Below, in pieces: positions 26,774 through 37,390 of a stretch of 64,000 nucleotides of DNA (its first letter is position 1; each line of letters begins with the position of its first letter). A model generated the notes under the pieces. The model did not search any database. It had not been told where the DNA came from and worked only from the letters and a program-made list of their open reading frames with translations. Made by a program: the position numbers and the translations under genes. The DNA comes from Dysosmobacter welbionis (GTDB taxonomy: Bacteria > Bacillota > Clostridia > Oscillospirales > Oscillospiraceae), in NCBI RefSeq assembly GCF_005121165.3, contig NZ_CP034413.3, positions 1,736,001 through 1,800,000 on the forward strand. The letters run 5' to 3'.

Positions 26774-27400
26774 CATTCTGTCCCTGCTGGGTCTCAGCCT
26801 GCGGGGCGGCCGGTTGGCCGTGGGCGAGGAGCCGGTAGAGGCCGTGGCCCGCGCCCGGGACGCCCGGGTGCTGCTGCTGGCCGCCGACGCGGCGGAGGGC
26901 ACCCGCCGCCGGTGCGAGCACTTCGCCCAGGCCGGTGACTGCCTGTGGCTCCAGCTCCCCTTCACCAAGGCGGAACTGGGCCGGGCCCTGGGCCGGACGG
27001 CCGTGGCCATCGCCGCGGTGACGGACGTGGGACTGGCCGCCGCCCTGCTGCACCGGCTGGCGGAGCTGGATCCGGAGCAGTACGCCGACGCGGCGGACCG
27101 GATGGATGTAAAGGCCCGCCGGGCCGCGGAGCGCCGGGCGGAGCAGGCGGCCCATGAGAAGAATCTCCGCCAGGGCAAGCGCCGCCGAAAGGCGCCGCCT
27201 GCACCAAAGGCGGCCAAACCTCCGGCGGAAATGCCACCGGAGCGTGCGCCAGACGGGAACCGTCCCCGCGGCGCAAAGCCATACCGATCCCGTCCCCCAG
27301 GGACGCTCGCCCCAAGCCGAAGGCACAGGCGCGGCCATACGCCAACAGCCGCCCGGTGAAAAAGGGCAAAGGCTCCTTCCGCAAGAAAAAGGAAGGCTGA
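26760..27400 (+). CDS. ylxQ: YlxQ, L7Ae-family RNA-binding protein, frame broken at 27294-27298
   Basis: The N-terminal 100 residues are an L7Ae/L30e domain (LSLLGLSLRGGRLAVGEEPV, VLLLAADAAEGTRRRCEHF). ATG at 26760 overlaps the ylxR stop. A long basic, low-complexity tail follows. As printed the frame ends at 27359, but one added C in the C5 run at 27294-27298 gives RPYANSRPVKKGKGSFRKKK and a stop at 27398-27400, 213 residues. The lysine-rich ending is what an RNA-binding tail should look like, so I favour the repaired form. Confidence 0.8.
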
Positions 27401-27487
27401 CGGACCGCGCCGCCGCGGCATGTGTCCGCGGCAGCTATTTGAAAAAATTTCCCAGCCCTCGGGTTGGAGCAGAACGAGGTGTTTCTA

Positions 27488-29878
27488 TTGGGTATTGAGA
27501 AATACAGAGTCCATGAGGTGGCGAAGGATTTCGGCCTTCCCACCAAGACCATCACGGAGATCCTGACGAAATACGCCGAGACTCCCAAAAACCACATGCA
27601 GGCGCTGACAGATCAGGAGCTCTCTCTGATCTTTGAATACCTGACGCAGCACAATCCGGTCTCCAGCATCCAGGTGATCTTCGCCGACACCTACAAGGAG
27701 GAGCCTGCGAAGGAACCAGCCACCAAAAAGCCAGAGCCCGCCGGCAAGGCCGCCGCGCCCGCCCAGGGCCAGCAGGTCAGGCAGTCTGTGCCTGCCCAGA
27801 GCGCGCAGAGCAGCCAGGGTGGCCGGCAGCAGCCCCAGCAGCAGAACGCCGCCTCCAAGCCTGCGGCGCAGCAGCCGGTGTCCCGGGTGCCCCAGCGGAA
27901 GATCGTGGACACCCGCAAGGGCGGCGACGTGAATCTGGCCAAGTATGATGAGCGGCTGGAGGATCTGGGCGGCGAGCGGGGCGCTCGGATGCAGCGGCAG
28001 CAGCGCAGCGGCAAGGAGAAGATCCGCACCAACAACCAGCGCCGGGGCGGCATGACCTTCTCCAACAAGCGCAAGCAGGACGAGGCAGAGCGGATGCGCA
28101 GGCTCCAGCTGGAGATCGCCAAGAAGGCCCCTGTGAAGGTCATGATCCCCGATGAGATCTCCGTGGGCGAACTGGCCAGCCGCATGAAGAAAACCGGCGC
28201 AGAGGTGGTCAAGTGCCTGATGAAGAACGGCATTATGGCCTCCCTCAGCCAGATCATTGACTTCGACACCGCCGCCATCATCGCCGAGGAGATGGGCTGC
28301 AAGGTGGAGAAGGAGGTTGTCGTCACCATCGAGGAGCGGCTGATTGACGACCACGAGGACAAGGCGGAGGATCTGGTGCCCCGGGCTCCCGTGGTGGTGG
28401 TCATGGGTCACGTGGACCACGGCAAGACCTCCCTGCTGGATACCATCCGCCACACCTCTGTGGCGGCCGGAGAGGCCGGCGGCATCACCCAGCACATCGG
28501 CGCCTATCAGGTGCAGGTGAACGGCAAGCCCATCACCTTCCTGGACACGCCGGGCCATGAGGCATTCACCTCCATGCGGGCCCGCGGCGCCATGATTACG
28601 GACATTGCCATTCTGGTGGTGGCAGCGGACGACGGCATCATGCCCCAGACCGTGGAGTCCATCAACCATGCCAAGGCCGCAGGTATCCCCATCATCGTGG
28701 CCATCAACAAGATCGACAGGGAGAACGCCAACCCGGACCGGGTGCTTCAGCAGCTGACGGAGTACGGCCTGGTACCAGAGGACTGGGGCGGCGACACCAT
28801 CTGCTGTAGGATCTCCGCCAAGCAGAAGATCGGCATCGAAAACCTGCTGGAAATGGTGACCCTCACCGCTGAGATGGCGGAGCTGAAGGCCAACCCCAAC
28901 CGGTCTGCCAAGGGCACCGTCATCGAGGCCCGGCTGGACAAGGGCCGGGGCCCCGTGGCCACTCTGCTGGTGCAGAACGGCACACTGAAGCAGGGCGACA
29001 TCATCATCGCCGGCACCGCCGTGGGCCGTGTCCGGACCATGATGGACTACAAGGGCGCCCGTCTCACCCAGGCCGGCCCCTCCGTACCCGTAGAGATCGC
29101 GGGCCTCTCCGAAGCGCCCTCTGCCGGCAGCCCCTTCTTCGCCGTGGCCGACGAGCGCATGGCCCGGGAGCTGGTGGAGCAGCGCAAGGCCGAGGAGAAG
29201 GCCAAGGCCGCCGCACCGGTGCAGAAGGTCTCTCTGGAGAACCTGTTTGACCAGATCCAGGCCGGCGAACGCAAGGAGCTGGCCCTGATCGTCAAGGCCG
29301 ACGTCCAGGGCAGTGTGGAGGCGGTGAAGGCCTCTCTGGAAAAGCTGTCCAACGACGAAGTGACCGTCCGTGTCATTCACGGTGGCGTGGGCGCCATCAA
29401 CGAGTCCGACGTGATGCTGGCTGCCTCCTCCGGCGCCATCATCGTGGGCTTCAACGTCCGGCCGGACGCCGCCGCCCGGGACGGCGCGGTGCGCCAGAAC
29501 GTGGATATGCGGATGTATCGCGTCATCTATGACTGCATCGATGAGATCGAGGCGGCCATGAAGGGCATGCTGGCCCCCAAGTACCGGGAAGTGGTGCTGG
29601 GCCACGCGGAGGTCCGCCAGACCTACAAGGTCTCCAGCGTGGGCACCGTGGCCGGCTGCTACGTCCAGGACGGCAAGATCGTCCGTAGCTGCTCCGTCCG
29701 GGTGGTCCGGGACGGCATCGTGATCCACGAGGGCTCTCTGGCCTCCCTGAAGCGGTTCAAGGACGACGCCCGGGAGGTCGCTGAGAACTACGAGTGCGGC
29801 CTGACCGTGGAGAAGTTCAACGACATCAAAGAGGGCGATATCATCGAGGCGTTTACCATGGAGGAGATTCCGCGGTAA
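27488..29878 (+). CDS. infB: Translation initiation factor IF-2
   Basis: A GTPase that delivers fMet-tRNA to the 30S subunit. The N-terminal IF2_N motif is [20 protein letters not shown], then a long Gln/Ala/Pro linker, a second IF2_N module, the G domain ([24 protein letters not shown]) and domains II-IV with the C-terminal fMet-binding part. TTG at 27488 is the likely start because GAGGTG lies 7 bases before it; a TTG at 27464 is in frame but lacks a site. About 796 residues. Confidence 0.95.
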   Translation: MGIEKYRVHEVAKDFGLPTKTITEILTKYAETPKNHMQALTDQELSLIFEYLTQHNPVSSIQVIFADTYKEEPAKEPATKKPEPAGKAAAPAQGQQVRQSVPAQSAQSSQGGRQQPQQQNAASKPAAQQPVSRVPQRKIVDTRKGGDVNLAKYDERLEDLGGERGARMQRQQRSGKEKIRTNNQRRGGMTFSNKRKQDEAERMRRLQLEIAKKAPVKVMIPDEISVGELASRMKKTGAEVVKCLMKNGIMASLSQIIDFDTAAIIAEEMGCKVEKEVVVTIEERLIDDHEDKAEDLVPRAPVVVVMGHVDHGKTSLLDTIRHTSVAAGEAGGITQHIGAYQVQVNGKPITFLDTPGHEAFTSMRARGAMITDIAILVVAADDGIMPQTVESINHAKAAGIPIIVAINKIDRENANPDRVLQQLTEYGLVPEDWGGDTICCRISAKQKIGIENLLEMVTLTAEMAELKANPNRSAKGTVIEARLDKGRGPVATLLVQNGTLKQGDIIIAGTAVGRVRTMMDYKGARLTQAGPSVPVEIAGLSEAPSAGSPFFAVADERMARELVEQRKAEEKAKAAAPVQKVSLENLFDQIQAGERKELALIVKADVQGSVEAVKASLEKLSNDEVTVRVIHGGVGAINESDVMLAASSGAIIVGFNVRPDAAARDGAVRQNVDMRMYRVIYDCIDEIEAAMKGMLAPKYREVVLGHAEVRQTYKVSSVGTVAGCYVQDGKIVRSCSVRVVRDGIVIHEGSLASLKRFKDDAREVAENYECGLTVEKFNDIKEGDIIEAFTMEEIPR

Positions 29879-30076
29879 TGTGCTGGGCCTGACGCTGTAT
29901 ACCGCCTCTCCGCCGCCCTTTCGGGTCGCAGAGCGGCCCCGCACGGCAGTGCGCCCAAGCGTGCCGCGGTTGGCTCTGCCCGCCGAGGATGTCTGATTCA
30001 GAGTTCCTGTGAAACCCATTTCATGGGGCGTGCGGTATCATCGAGGTGTTTACCATGAACAGCTTCCCCGGTAATG
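29839..30076 (+). repeat. Partial duplication of the infB 3' end
   Basis: 29839-29860 at the end of infB and 30036-30057 downstream match at 21 of 22 bases. The following 20 bases of each copy are also similar, both ending in GGTAATG. The 197-base offset places a remnant of the infB end in the 290-base gap. The rest of that gap shows no coding signal. Confidence 0.6.
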
Positions 30077-30123
30077 GGCCTGCCTCATCAGATCGCAATC
30101 ATCAACCATACTTGCAATAGCCG

Positions 30124-30156
30124 GCAGGGCGGGCGTAAACGCCCGCCCTGCTTTTT
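30124..30156 (+). terminator. Strong hairpin downstream of infB
   Basis: A 12-bp perfect stem (30124-30135 with 30140-30151, TAAA loop) followed by TTTTT. It sits only 15 bases before the next start codon, so the genes downstream need read-through or their own promoter. Confidence 0.8.
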
Positions 30157-30170
30157 CAGAAGGAGCGCCT

Positions 30171-30569
30171 ATGAGCCGCGTGATCCTGCTTTGCGCCGAT
30201 CATCCCCTTCCGCTGTATGCCGCCCAGACCCGCCGGGTCTATTTCCACCGCGGCGTGCGGTATGAGGAGGAAGGATTTTCTGTTCAGCCCCATGTCTACT
30301 ACCGCCCTGCGGTGGACAACCTGGAGCTGTCCATGAAACCCCATCGCTATGAGCTGGACCTGCGTGCTACGGAGCAGGACGCCGCCCTGCTGCGGGACTA
30401 TCTGCGGCAGAGCTGCATTCCCGGTGAACAGGTGGAGCTGTGGAACCTGTGGGTGAGCGATATCCGGGTCCGGGCCTTTCGCCTGACGGGCCCGCTGGCA
30501 GATCTGGACGCCGACGCCCTGGTGCAGATGGAGGAGCGGGAGCAGACCTGCATTACCCTGACCATATAA
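30171..30569 (+). CDS. Hypothetical protein between infB and rbfA
   Basis: A 132-residue soluble protein with AAGGAG before ATG at 30171. It begins with a hydrophobic strand (VILLCADHPLPLY) and has a central NLELSMKPHRYELDL segment. No family recognised. It is inserted in an otherwise conserved translation operon immediately after a terminator hairpin. Confidence 0.6.
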   Translation: MSRVILLCADHPLPLYAAQTRRVYFHRGVRYEEEGFSVQPHVYYRPAVDNLELSMKPHRYELDLRATEQDAALLRDYLRQSCIPGEQVELWNLWVSDIRVRAFRLTGPLADLDADALVQMEEREQTCITLTI

Positions 30570-30621
30570 GCGCTCCAACCAAGCGCAATTCCAATGAACT
30601 CCCATAAGGAGGTATCTCTCT

Positions 30622-31011
30622 ATGCCAAGCAATCGAATCGGCCGGATCAACGAGGAGATCCAGCGGGAGCTGGCGGACCAGCTCCGCCGTCTGAAGGACC
30701 CCCGTGTCTCCCAGGTGGGTATGGTATCCATCACCCGGGTGGACACCACCAGCGACCTGCGATACGCCCGGGTCTATATCAGTGTTCTGGACAAGGACCA
30801 GGAGAAAGACGTGCTGAAGGGCCTGAAATCCGCCGGCGGCTTCCTGCGGCGGGAGCTGGGACGGGCCCTGCAGCTGCGATACACGCCGGAGCTGCAGTTC
30901 ATCGCCGACGACTCCATCCAGCACGGCGCCCACATCCTGGAGATCCTGCGCCAGGTGGAGCGGCAGGATGAAGCCCGGGACGACCCGGACGCCGGCGAAA
31001 CGGAGGAATGA
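30622..31011 (+). CDS. rbfA: Ribosome-binding factor A
   Basis: A 129-residue KH-type 30S maturation and cold-shock factor. IQRELADQLRRLKDPRVS at the start and DLRYARVYISVL and YTPELQFIADDSIQHGAHI further on are the family landmarks. AGGAGG precedes ATG. The stop overlaps an ATG at 31008 next to the following gene. Confidence 0.95.
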   Translation: MPSNRIGRINEEIQRELADQLRRLKDPRVSQVGMVSITRVDTTSDLRYARVYISVLDKDQEKDVLKGLKSAGGFLRRELGRALQLRYTPELQFIADDSIQHGAHILEILRQVERQDEARDDPDAGETEE

Positions 31012-31013
31012 GC

Positions 31014-31970
31014 ATGCTGACGGTCCCCCAGACCGCGGCGCTGCTGCGGACCTTTGACAATATTCTGATCCTCACCCATGTCCGCCCGGATGGGGACACG
31101 GTGGGCTGTGCCGCAGCCCTGTGCGCAGGACTGCGGTCTCTGGGCAAGGCGGCGTTTCTGCTGCCCAATCCGGAGCTGACAGACACCACCGCCCCCTATT
31201 TCCGCCCTTACGAGGCGCCGGAAGGCTTCACACCGGACAAGGTGGTGTCCACGGACATCGCCACGGTGGGCCTGTTCCCGGAGAACGCCAGACCATACGC
31301 GGAACGGGTGGATCTGGCCATTGACCACCATCCCTCTTTTGAGTCCTTTGGCCGAGAGAATATCGTCCGGCCGGAAGCCGCCGCGTGCGGAGAGCTAATC
31401 TACGACATTCTGTCCGATCTGGGCCCCATCACGCCGGAGATGGCCCTTCCGCTGTATGTGGCCGTCTCCACGGACACAGGCTGCTTTGCCTACGCCAATA
31501 CCACTGCCCAGACCCATGCGGTGGCGGCCGCGCTGCTGCGGACCGGCATCGACTATCAGACCGTCAACAAGGTGTTCTTCCGCACCAAGAGCCGCAGGCG
31601 GATGCAGCTGGAGGCCGCCATCCTCAACGACTGTACGTTTTACGACCGAGACCGGGTGGCGGTGCTGTCCGTGCCCCTCTCCCTGATGGCGCGGATCGGC
31701 GCCTCGGAAACGGATGCGGAGGACCTCTCCGCTCTGGGTCCCCAGATTGAGGGCGTGGACTGCGCCATCACCATGCGGGAGCTGCGGCCCGATGTGTGGA
31801 AGATGTCCCTGCGGACCGGTCCCCGGATTAATGCCACGGAGGCCTGCCGGCTGCTGGGCGGCGGCGGCCACGCGGCCGCCGCAGGCTGCACGGTGGAGGC
31901 CCCCTGGGCTGAGGCCAGGGAGCGAATCCTGGCTGCCGTGGCGCAGGTGGCGCCGGACTATCAGCGCTGA
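31014..31970 (+). CDS. nrnA: DHH-family nanoRNase / phosphoesterase NrnA
   Basis: Degrades short oligoribonucleotides and 3'-phosphoadenosine-5'-phosphate. The DHH motifs are THVRPDGDTVGC, the VSTDIA strand, and DHHPSF. The C-terminal DHHA1 domain ends with GGGGHAAAAGCT. ATG at 31014 is favoured over 31008 because GGAGG (31002-31006) then has correct spacing. About 318 residues. Its place between rbfA and truB is conserved in Firmicutes. Confidence 0.92.
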   Translation: MLTVPQTAALLRTFDNILILTHVRPDGDTVGCAAALCAGLRSLGKAAFLLPNPELTDTTAPYFRPYEAPEGFTPDKVVSTDIATVGLFPENARPYAERVDLAIDHHPSFESFGRENIVRPEAAACGELIYDILSDLGPITPEMALPLYVAVSTDTGCFAYANTTAQTHAVAAALLRTGIDYQTVNKVFFRTKSRRRMQLEAAILNDCTFYDRDRVAVLSVPLSLMARIGASETDAEDLSALGPQIEGVDCAITMRELRPDVWKMSLRTGPRINATEACRLLGGGGHAAAAGCTVEAPWAEARERILAAVAQVAPDYQR

Positions 31971-32005
31971 GCGGGCCGCGTTCTGCTGCCCTTGAGGAGG
32001 TTTTT

Positions 32006-32872
32006 ATGCCCAGTGGTATCCTGATTATCGACAAGCCCGCCGGTTGGACCAGCATGGACGTCTGCGCCAAGGTGCGGGGCATCTTCCACGAAAAGCGGGT
32101 GGGACACGGCGGAACGCTGGACCCCATGGCCACCGGGGTGCTGCCGGTCTTTGTGGGGCAGGCCACCCGCGGGGTGGAGTTCGCAGAGAACGGCCAGAAG
32201 GAATATGTAGCCGGTCTGCGGCTCGGCCAGGTGACGGACACCCAGGACGTCACCGGCACCACGCTGGAGACCCGTCCCGTCACGGCGGATCGGGCAGCAC
32301 TGGAAGCGCTGCTGCCCCGCTTTCTGGGAGAGCAGGACCAGATCCCCCCTATGTACTCCGCTGTCAAGGTAGGCGGGCAGAAACTCTACGACCTGGCCCG
32401 GAAGGGACAGGTCGTGGAACGGAAGCCCCGCCGCATCACCATCTACGAGCTGGAGCTACTGGCCCAGGAGAGCGCAACGGACTACCTGCTCCGCTGCCGC
32501 TGCTCCAAGGGCACCTACATCCGCACCCTCTGCCATGACATCGGCCGACAGCTGGGCTGCGGCGGGACGCTGTACGCCCTCCGCCGCACCATGGCGGCCG
32601 GCTTCAGGTTGGACCAGGCAGTGACGCTGGAGGCAGTCCAGGCACAGGGTACAGCGCTCCTGCTGCCTACGGACAGCCTCTTCGCAGAGTACCCGGCCCT
32701 GCCTCTGACATCCGGCCTGCTGGAGAAACGGGTCCGCTGCGGCAATCCCATCCCCCTGCCGGGCACACCGGACGGCATCTACCGCGTATACAGCCGGGAC
32801 CGGCAGTTCCTGTGCCTGTCCCGGGCTGCGGGCGGAACGCTGACGTCCATCAAGAATTTCTTTGGAGCGTAA
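32006..32872 (+). CDS. truB: tRNA pseudouridine-55 synthase TruB
   Basis: Isomerises U55 in the T-loop of tRNAs. GGTLDPMATGVLPVFVG holds the catalytic Asp. The KPAGWTSMD start, PPMYSAVKVGGQKLYDLAR and RCSKGTYIRTLCHDIG are typical. GAGGAGG precedes ATG. 288 residues. Confidence 0.95.
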   Translation: MPSGILIIDKPAGWTSMDVCAKVRGIFHEKRVGHGGTLDPMATGVLPVFVGQATRGVEFAENGQKEYVAGLRLGQVTDTQDVTGTTLETRPVTADRAALEALLPRFLGEQDQIPPMYSAVKVGGQKLYDLARKGQVVERKPRRITIYELELLAQESATDYLLRCRCSKGTYIRTLCHDIGRQLGCGGTLYALRRTMAAGFRLDQAVTLEAVQAQGTALLLPTDSLFAEYPALPLTSGLLEKRVRCGNPIPLPGTPDGIYRVYSRDRQFLCLSRAAGGTLTSIKNFFGA

Positions 32873-32875
32873 ACC

Positions 32876-33793
32876 ATGAAAGAACGAGTCATTGCCCTGG
32901 GCTTTTTTGACGGAGTCCACCTGGGGCACGGCGCCCTGCTGCGCCGGGCCGCTGAGGAGGCCGCCCTGCGGGGCTGTACCCCCGCGGTATTCACCTTTGA
33001 CCGCCCGCCGAAGGAGGTGGTCACCGGCGTCCCCTGTCCCCTCATCAACTCCCCGGAGGACCGGCGGGACCTGGTGCGGCGGCTGTACCGCATTCAGGAC
33101 GTGCTGATGGTCCCCTTTGACCGCGAGATGATGACCACGCCCTGGGATGACTTTATTGTCCGGATCCTGGTGGGCCGCTACCACGCGGTCCATCTGGTGG
33201 CGGGACACGATCACCACTTCGGCCACAGGAACCAGGGCACACCGGAGCTGCTGGCGCAGAAGTGCGCCCAGCTGGGCCTGGGCTGTGACATCATCCCCAA
33301 GGTGGAGGTAGCAGGCATCACCGTCAGCTCCACCTACATCCGCCGGTTGGTGGAGCTGGGGCAGATCAGCCGGGCCAACCGCTTCCTGGGCCACCCCCAC
33401 ACCCTGACAGGCACAGTCCGCCACGGCCGGGGCATCGGCTCCTCCCAACTGTTCCCCACTGCCAACCTCGTCATTCCGCCTCATGTGCTGGTGCCGAGCC
33501 ACGGAGTATACGCCACCCGGGCCACACTGGAGGACGGCTCCTGCTACGCCGCTGTCACCAACGTGGGCACCCGCCCCACGGTTCAAAACGGCTCGGACAT
33601 CACAGTGGAGGCCTGTCTCCTGGACTTCCAGGGGGACCTGTACGGTAAACAGCTGCGGCTGGAGTTTTATGAGCATCTGCGCCAGGAGGTGCGCTTCGAC
33701 TCCCTGGACGCCCTGCGGGCCCAGATCCAGTCGGATGCAGACGCCACCCGGACCTATTTCGCAGACGGGGTCCCCACCTTCCCTGCCCTTTGA
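32876..33793 (+). CDS. ribF: Bifunctional riboflavin kinase / FAD synthetase
   Basis: Makes FMN and FAD from riboflavin. The N-terminal FAD synthetase domain has GFFDGVHLGHGALLRRA and GHDHHFGHRNQGT. The C-terminal kinase domain has GTVRHGRGIGSSQLFPTANL. It starts 3 bases after the truB stop and closes the operon at a terminator. FAD supply matters for the acyl-CoA dehydrogenase and Etf proteins encoded elsewhere in this window, but no shared control is visible. Confidence 0.93.
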   Translation: MKERVIALGFFDGVHLGHGALLRRAAEEAALRGCTPAVFTFDRPPKEVVTGVPCPLINSPEDRRDLVRRLYRIQDVLMVPFDREMMTTPWDDFIVRILVGRYHAVHLVAGHDHHFGHRNQGTPELLAQKCAQLGLGCDIIPKVEVAGITVSSTYIRRLVELGQISRANRFLGHPHTLTGTVRHGRGIGSSQLFPTANLVIPPHVLVPSHGVYATRATLEDGSCYAAVTNVGTRPTVQNGSDITVEACLLDFQGDLYGKQLRLEFYEHLRQEVRFDSLDALRAQIQSDADATRTYFADGVPTFPAL

Positions 33794-33804
33794 TCCTCCA
33801 TGAA

Positions 33805-33842
33805 ACAGCGCGGAGTCCGGAATCGGACTCCGCGCTGTTTTC
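33805..33842. terminator. Terminator of the rimP-ribF operon, shared with a convergent gene
   Basis: A 15-bp perfect stem (33805-33819 with 33824-33838, GAAT loop) with TTTT on the right. The convergent minus-strand gene ends at its edge. Confidence 0.85.
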
Positions 33843-34113
33843 AGATCAGCCACACCGTCAGCCACACCAAGCCGATCCCGGCAGCGCCCATCAGGGTGTA
33901 GACCGCCGGGGAAAGATCCCGCCAGATCCGGCTGAACCGCCCATGGTCTCCGCCGGCATAGTTTCGCGCCACCCGGCGGGCCTCCTCCACCAGCTCCCGG
34001 GCGGTGACGCCCTCGCCGGCCGCATCGTTCCGCACGATGAAGATCGCCTGCTCAAAAAAACGCTGGTCCGGGGAATCCACCACCACGACCCGTCTGGAAA
34101 TGCCTTTCACCAT
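33841..34113 (-). CDS. Small membrane-tail protein of unknown function
   Basis: A 90-residue protein with a soluble N-terminus (SRRVVVVDSPDQRFFEQAIF), a helical middle (TARELVEEARRVARNYAGG) and one C-terminal membrane helix (TLMGAAGIGLVWLTVWLI). No family recognised. It lies 77 bases after spoIIE on the same strand, so it may be co-transcribed and sporulation-linked; that is a guess. Confidence 0.6.
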   Translation of the reverse strand: MVKGISRRVVVVDSPDQRFFEQAIFIVRNDAAGEGVTARELVEEARRVARNYAGGDHGRFSRIWRDLSPAVYTLMGAAGIGLVWLTVWLI

Positions 34114-34190
34114 CCGCTTTACGCCTCCTGCCTCTCACAGAATTTAGATGGTTCCATTTTGTCTCAGCGCGGGAAAATTTATACCGCCTC

Positions 34191-36226
34191 TCACACCTTT
34201 TTCACACCGCTCTCCCGGCTGAGATACAGCACCTGAACCCCGCAGTCGTCCTGAAGATTCTCCCGCCGGACGCTCTCGCTGAGGATCAGTCCCGCCAGGG
34301 TCTGCGGATCCTCTCCATCCCAGCCGGCCAGCAGGTTTTGAAGCCATTCGTCCCGGCCCGGGTCTGCCACCCCGTCGCTGACCATTACTACAAAGCTTCC
34401 CGGCTCCAGCGTGGCACGGGTCACATCCGGAGCCGCCGCCCCGCCCCGCAGACCCGCCGGCAGGGTCCCGCCGGTGATCCGCCGGACAGTGCCCCCCTTC
34501 TTCACATAGCTGGGGGCCGCGCCGTATTTGAAGAAGGCCGCCTCCCCCGTCTCCGGTCTGCAGGTGATGAGATCAATGGTGGTGAAGCTTCCGGTCTCCG
34601 CGCCCCGCAGGGCCATGGCTGCGTTCAGGGTCTTCATGGCCGCCTCCGGCTCGATGCCCGCCTGCAAAAACTGCTCCAACAGACGGCAGGTGAGGGCGGA
34701 CTCCCGCCGGGCTGCCTCTCCGCTGCCCATGCCGTCCGCCAGCAGCAGGCACAGGAGGCCCCCCTCCGTGCGGAAGGAGACCACCGTATCCCCACAGACC
34801 GTCTCCCCCTCCTTGGGCCGCAGGGCCGCGCCAATGCGGCAGAGATCCGCCTCCCCTGCTGTGGCACGGACCTCCCCCAAACCGGCAGCGGTGGCGGTCA
34901 GCAGTTCACTGAGCTGGGCGTACTGGCCCCTGGCGCTGCGGCGGGTCTCCTCCAGCTGCCGCCGGTACTGCCGCCGCAGCAGGAATGCAGAGAGCTCCCC
35001 ATTGACGGCGGTGAGAAAGTCCGGCAGGTGGATGCACCGGTCCGCGAAGTAGCTGGGAAAGTCCTTGGCCAGCGCGCGCCCCCGCTCCAGCAGGAAGGGC
35101 GTGGCGTCGTTCAGGGCGTTGAAGGTGCCGGTGTACTCCTTCTGCCAACAGAGCTCGCACAGGGCGCAGCCCCGGCACACCTTTTCTGCCGCCCGGTCAA
35201 AGACCACCGCCGGGTTCTCCTCCGTGGACACCGGGGCCGCCCTGCCCATGCTGTCGTACAGGGCCCGCAGAGCGGCGGCCATCCGGGTCAGCTGGGCGCG
35301 CATCCCCTCCAGCGCGGCGGGAAACTCCGGTGTCTCTCCCCGCATCACCCGCTTGCCGCCGAAGGCTCGGCCCGGCAGCATCAAAAACAGGACCGCTCCC
35401 ACCGCGGCCTCCGGCAGCAGGGGCGTGGAGAGGCCCGCCGGCAGGGCGGCCAGAGCCGCCGCTCCCCAGAATGCCAGCGCCGCCCAGATCCGCCTTCCGC
35501 TACTGCGGCTCCCAGCCAGAAGGCCCGCCAGACCATAGGCCGCCCCGAAGAGGACGCCGCCCCGGCCGGAACAGAAGTCCGCCGCCAGGCCCGCCCCCAG
35601 TCCGGCGGCTACCCCGGTCATGGCCCCCCGCTGATAGGCGGTGTAGGCCAGCAGCAGACACAACAGTGAACGCCCCACGGAGACACCGGCCAGTTCTACG
35701 TCCACCAGCGCCAGCAGAATGGAGCCTGCCAGAAACAGCAGACTATCTGGCTCCGGCCGCTCCCCTCCGGCCTGCAGCAGGGGCTGATAATACCATGCGG
35801 AGATGCCTACCAGGGCCGTTGCCGCAAGGCAGGGCGCCAGGTTTCGCAGGGGGACAAGGACTGGAGCACGTAGATGCCGCTCACCGCCAGAAACAGTCCC
35901 GCCCCTGCCAGAGGGTGAAACAGCGGTCCCTCCAGCAGCTTCAGCCCCTGAAAGGCCGCCGCGGTGGTAAAGATCAAAATCGCAGCGGCCAAAAAGGGCA
36001 GCGCACCGGAAAAGTCCAGAAACAGCACCGCCCCCACGCCAGCGCCCAGCAGGGCGGCGATCCCTCCTGCCCCTGGCCCACAGGCCGCCACGCACCCCAG
36101 GGCAAAGGGCGCGTAATCCCCCGGCGTCTGGGTGGCGGTCAGCGCCGCCGCCAAAAAAAATCGGATGCCCCAGGCCAGCAGCTGTGCCGGCTGGTGCCGG
36201 CTCCATATCATGTCCCTGTGCCCCAC
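34191..36226 (-). CDS. spoIIE: Stage II sporulation protein E, frame broken at 35849-35853
   Basis: Membrane PP2C phosphatase that activates sigma-F in the forespore by dephosphorylating SpoIIAA. The GTG start at 36226 has AGGAGGG seven bases ahead. About ten membrane helices come first; the frame breaks inside them at a G5 run (35849-35853), and one added base joins SLSP to [10 protein letters not shown]. After the helices come a regulatory region with a [12 protein letters not shown] cysteine motif and the PP2C domain ([29 protein letters not shown]). Repaired length is about 678 residues, shorter than in Bacillus but usual for Clostridia. It shows the organism can sporulate or descends from spore formers. 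Confidence 0.9.
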
Positions 36227-36356
36227 AGCTTGTCCCTCCTGTATTCCGCCGTGAAGTCCACGGCCTCTTTGGTTTTTTCCACTATTTTACAGGCTGTGTG
36301 GAAAAAATCCCGTCGGGAAAAGAAAGCCGCGCCATTTCCGGGCTGGATGCCCATAG

Positions 36357-36385
36357 TGGACTTTTACGGCCGGATATGGTATGAT
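36357..36385 (+). promoter_or_regulatory. Predicted promoter of the dusB-sigma operon
   Basis: TGGACT (36357-36362) and TATGAT (36380-36385), 17-base spacer. Confidence 0.5.
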
Positions 36386-36421
36386 AAACTATCATGTTTT
36401 CATTGGAAAGGACGGCCCGCC

Positions 36422-37390
36422 TTGAACATCGGCACGCTTACCATCAACTCCTCCCTGGCCCTGGCCCCCATGGCCGGGGTCACGGACGTCGCCTTCCGCC
36501 AGATCTGCGCGGAATTGGGGGCGGGATATACCATCACGGAGCTCATCTCCTCCAAGGCCCTGTGCTACCACGACAAGAAGACCCTGTCCCTGCTCCAGCA
36601 GTTTCCCGGGGAGCACCCTGCGGCAGTGCAGATCTTCGGCAGTGACCCGATCTGCATGGCAGAGGCAGCCCAGATCGCCCTGGAGCATTCCGGGGCGGAT
36701 GTGGTGGACCTGAACATGGGCTGCCCCATGGGCAAGATCGTCAACAACGGCGACGGGGCCGCCCTGATGAAGGACCCGGAAAAGGCCGGACGCATCATGG
36801 AGGCAGTGGTGAAAGCCGTCTCTGTGCCGGTGACCGCCAAGTTCCGCCGGGGCTGGGACATGGGCAGCTGCAACTGCGTGGAGTTCGCCCGAATCCTGGA
36901 GCAGGCAGGGGCCTCCGCCGTGGCGGTCCACGGCCGGACCCGGGCCCAGGTGTACAGCGGTCAGGCGGACTGGACCTGCATTCGGGCGGTGAAGGAGGCT
37001 GTGTCCATCCCGGTGATCGCCAACGGCGATATCTGGAAGCCGGAGGACGCGGTCCGCATTCTCCAGCACACCAAAGCGGACATGGCCATGATCGGTCGCG
37101 GGTGCTTCGGCAACCCCTGGCTGTTCCAGCAGGCCAAAGCCGCGCTGGAGGGCAAGCCCATCCCGCCCCTGCCGCCGCTTGCGGAGCGGTGCGACACAGC
37201 GGTACGGCAGTTTGAGCTGGCCGCCGCGTCCAAGGGCGAGCGGGTAGCCGTGCTGGAGGCCCGCCGCCACTACTGCTGGTATCTGAAGGGCGTGTCCCAC
37301 TCCGGCTACTACAAGGAACAGATCGTGCAGATGAACACGCTGGAAGACGTGTATCGGGTGACGAAAGGAATCAAAAGGGATTTGAGATGA
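36422..37390 (+). CDS. dusB: tRNA-dihydrouridine synthase DusB
   Basis: FMN- and NADPH-dependent reduction of uridines in t[18 protein letters not shown], the catalytic Cys in [37 protein letters not shown] and [13 protein letters not shown] are present. Although the frame is open far upstream, TTG at 36422 begins the conserved [17 protein letters not shown] and has GGAAAGGA in front; 322 residues. The stop overlaps the ATG of the next sigma factor gene. Confidence 0.93.
   Translation: MNIGTLTINSSLALAPMAGVTDVAFRQICAELGAGYTITELISSKALCYHDKKTLSLLQQFPGEHPAAVQIFGSDPICMAEAAQIALEHSGADVVDLNMGCPMGKIVNNGDGAALMKDPEKAGRIMEAVVKAVSVPVTAKFRRGWDMGSCNCVEFARILEQAGASAVAVHGRTRAQVYSGQADWTCIRAVKEAVSIPVIANGDIWKPEDAVRILQHTKADMAMIGRGCFGNPWLFQQAKAALEGKPIPPLPPLAERCDTAVRQFELAAASKGERVAVLEARRHYCWYLKGVSHSGYYKEQIVQMNTLEDVYRVTKGIKRDLR

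Noticed and set aside
27485-30019. 844-codon open frame antisense to infB
   Set aside because: High GC makes the opposite strand open. The translation is His/Leu/Gly/Asp-rich without domains, and infB has all its motifs on the other strand.
35330-36421. Long upstream extension of dusB
   Set aside because: It overlaps spoIIE on the other strand; the conserved DusB N-terminus begins at the TTG at 36422.
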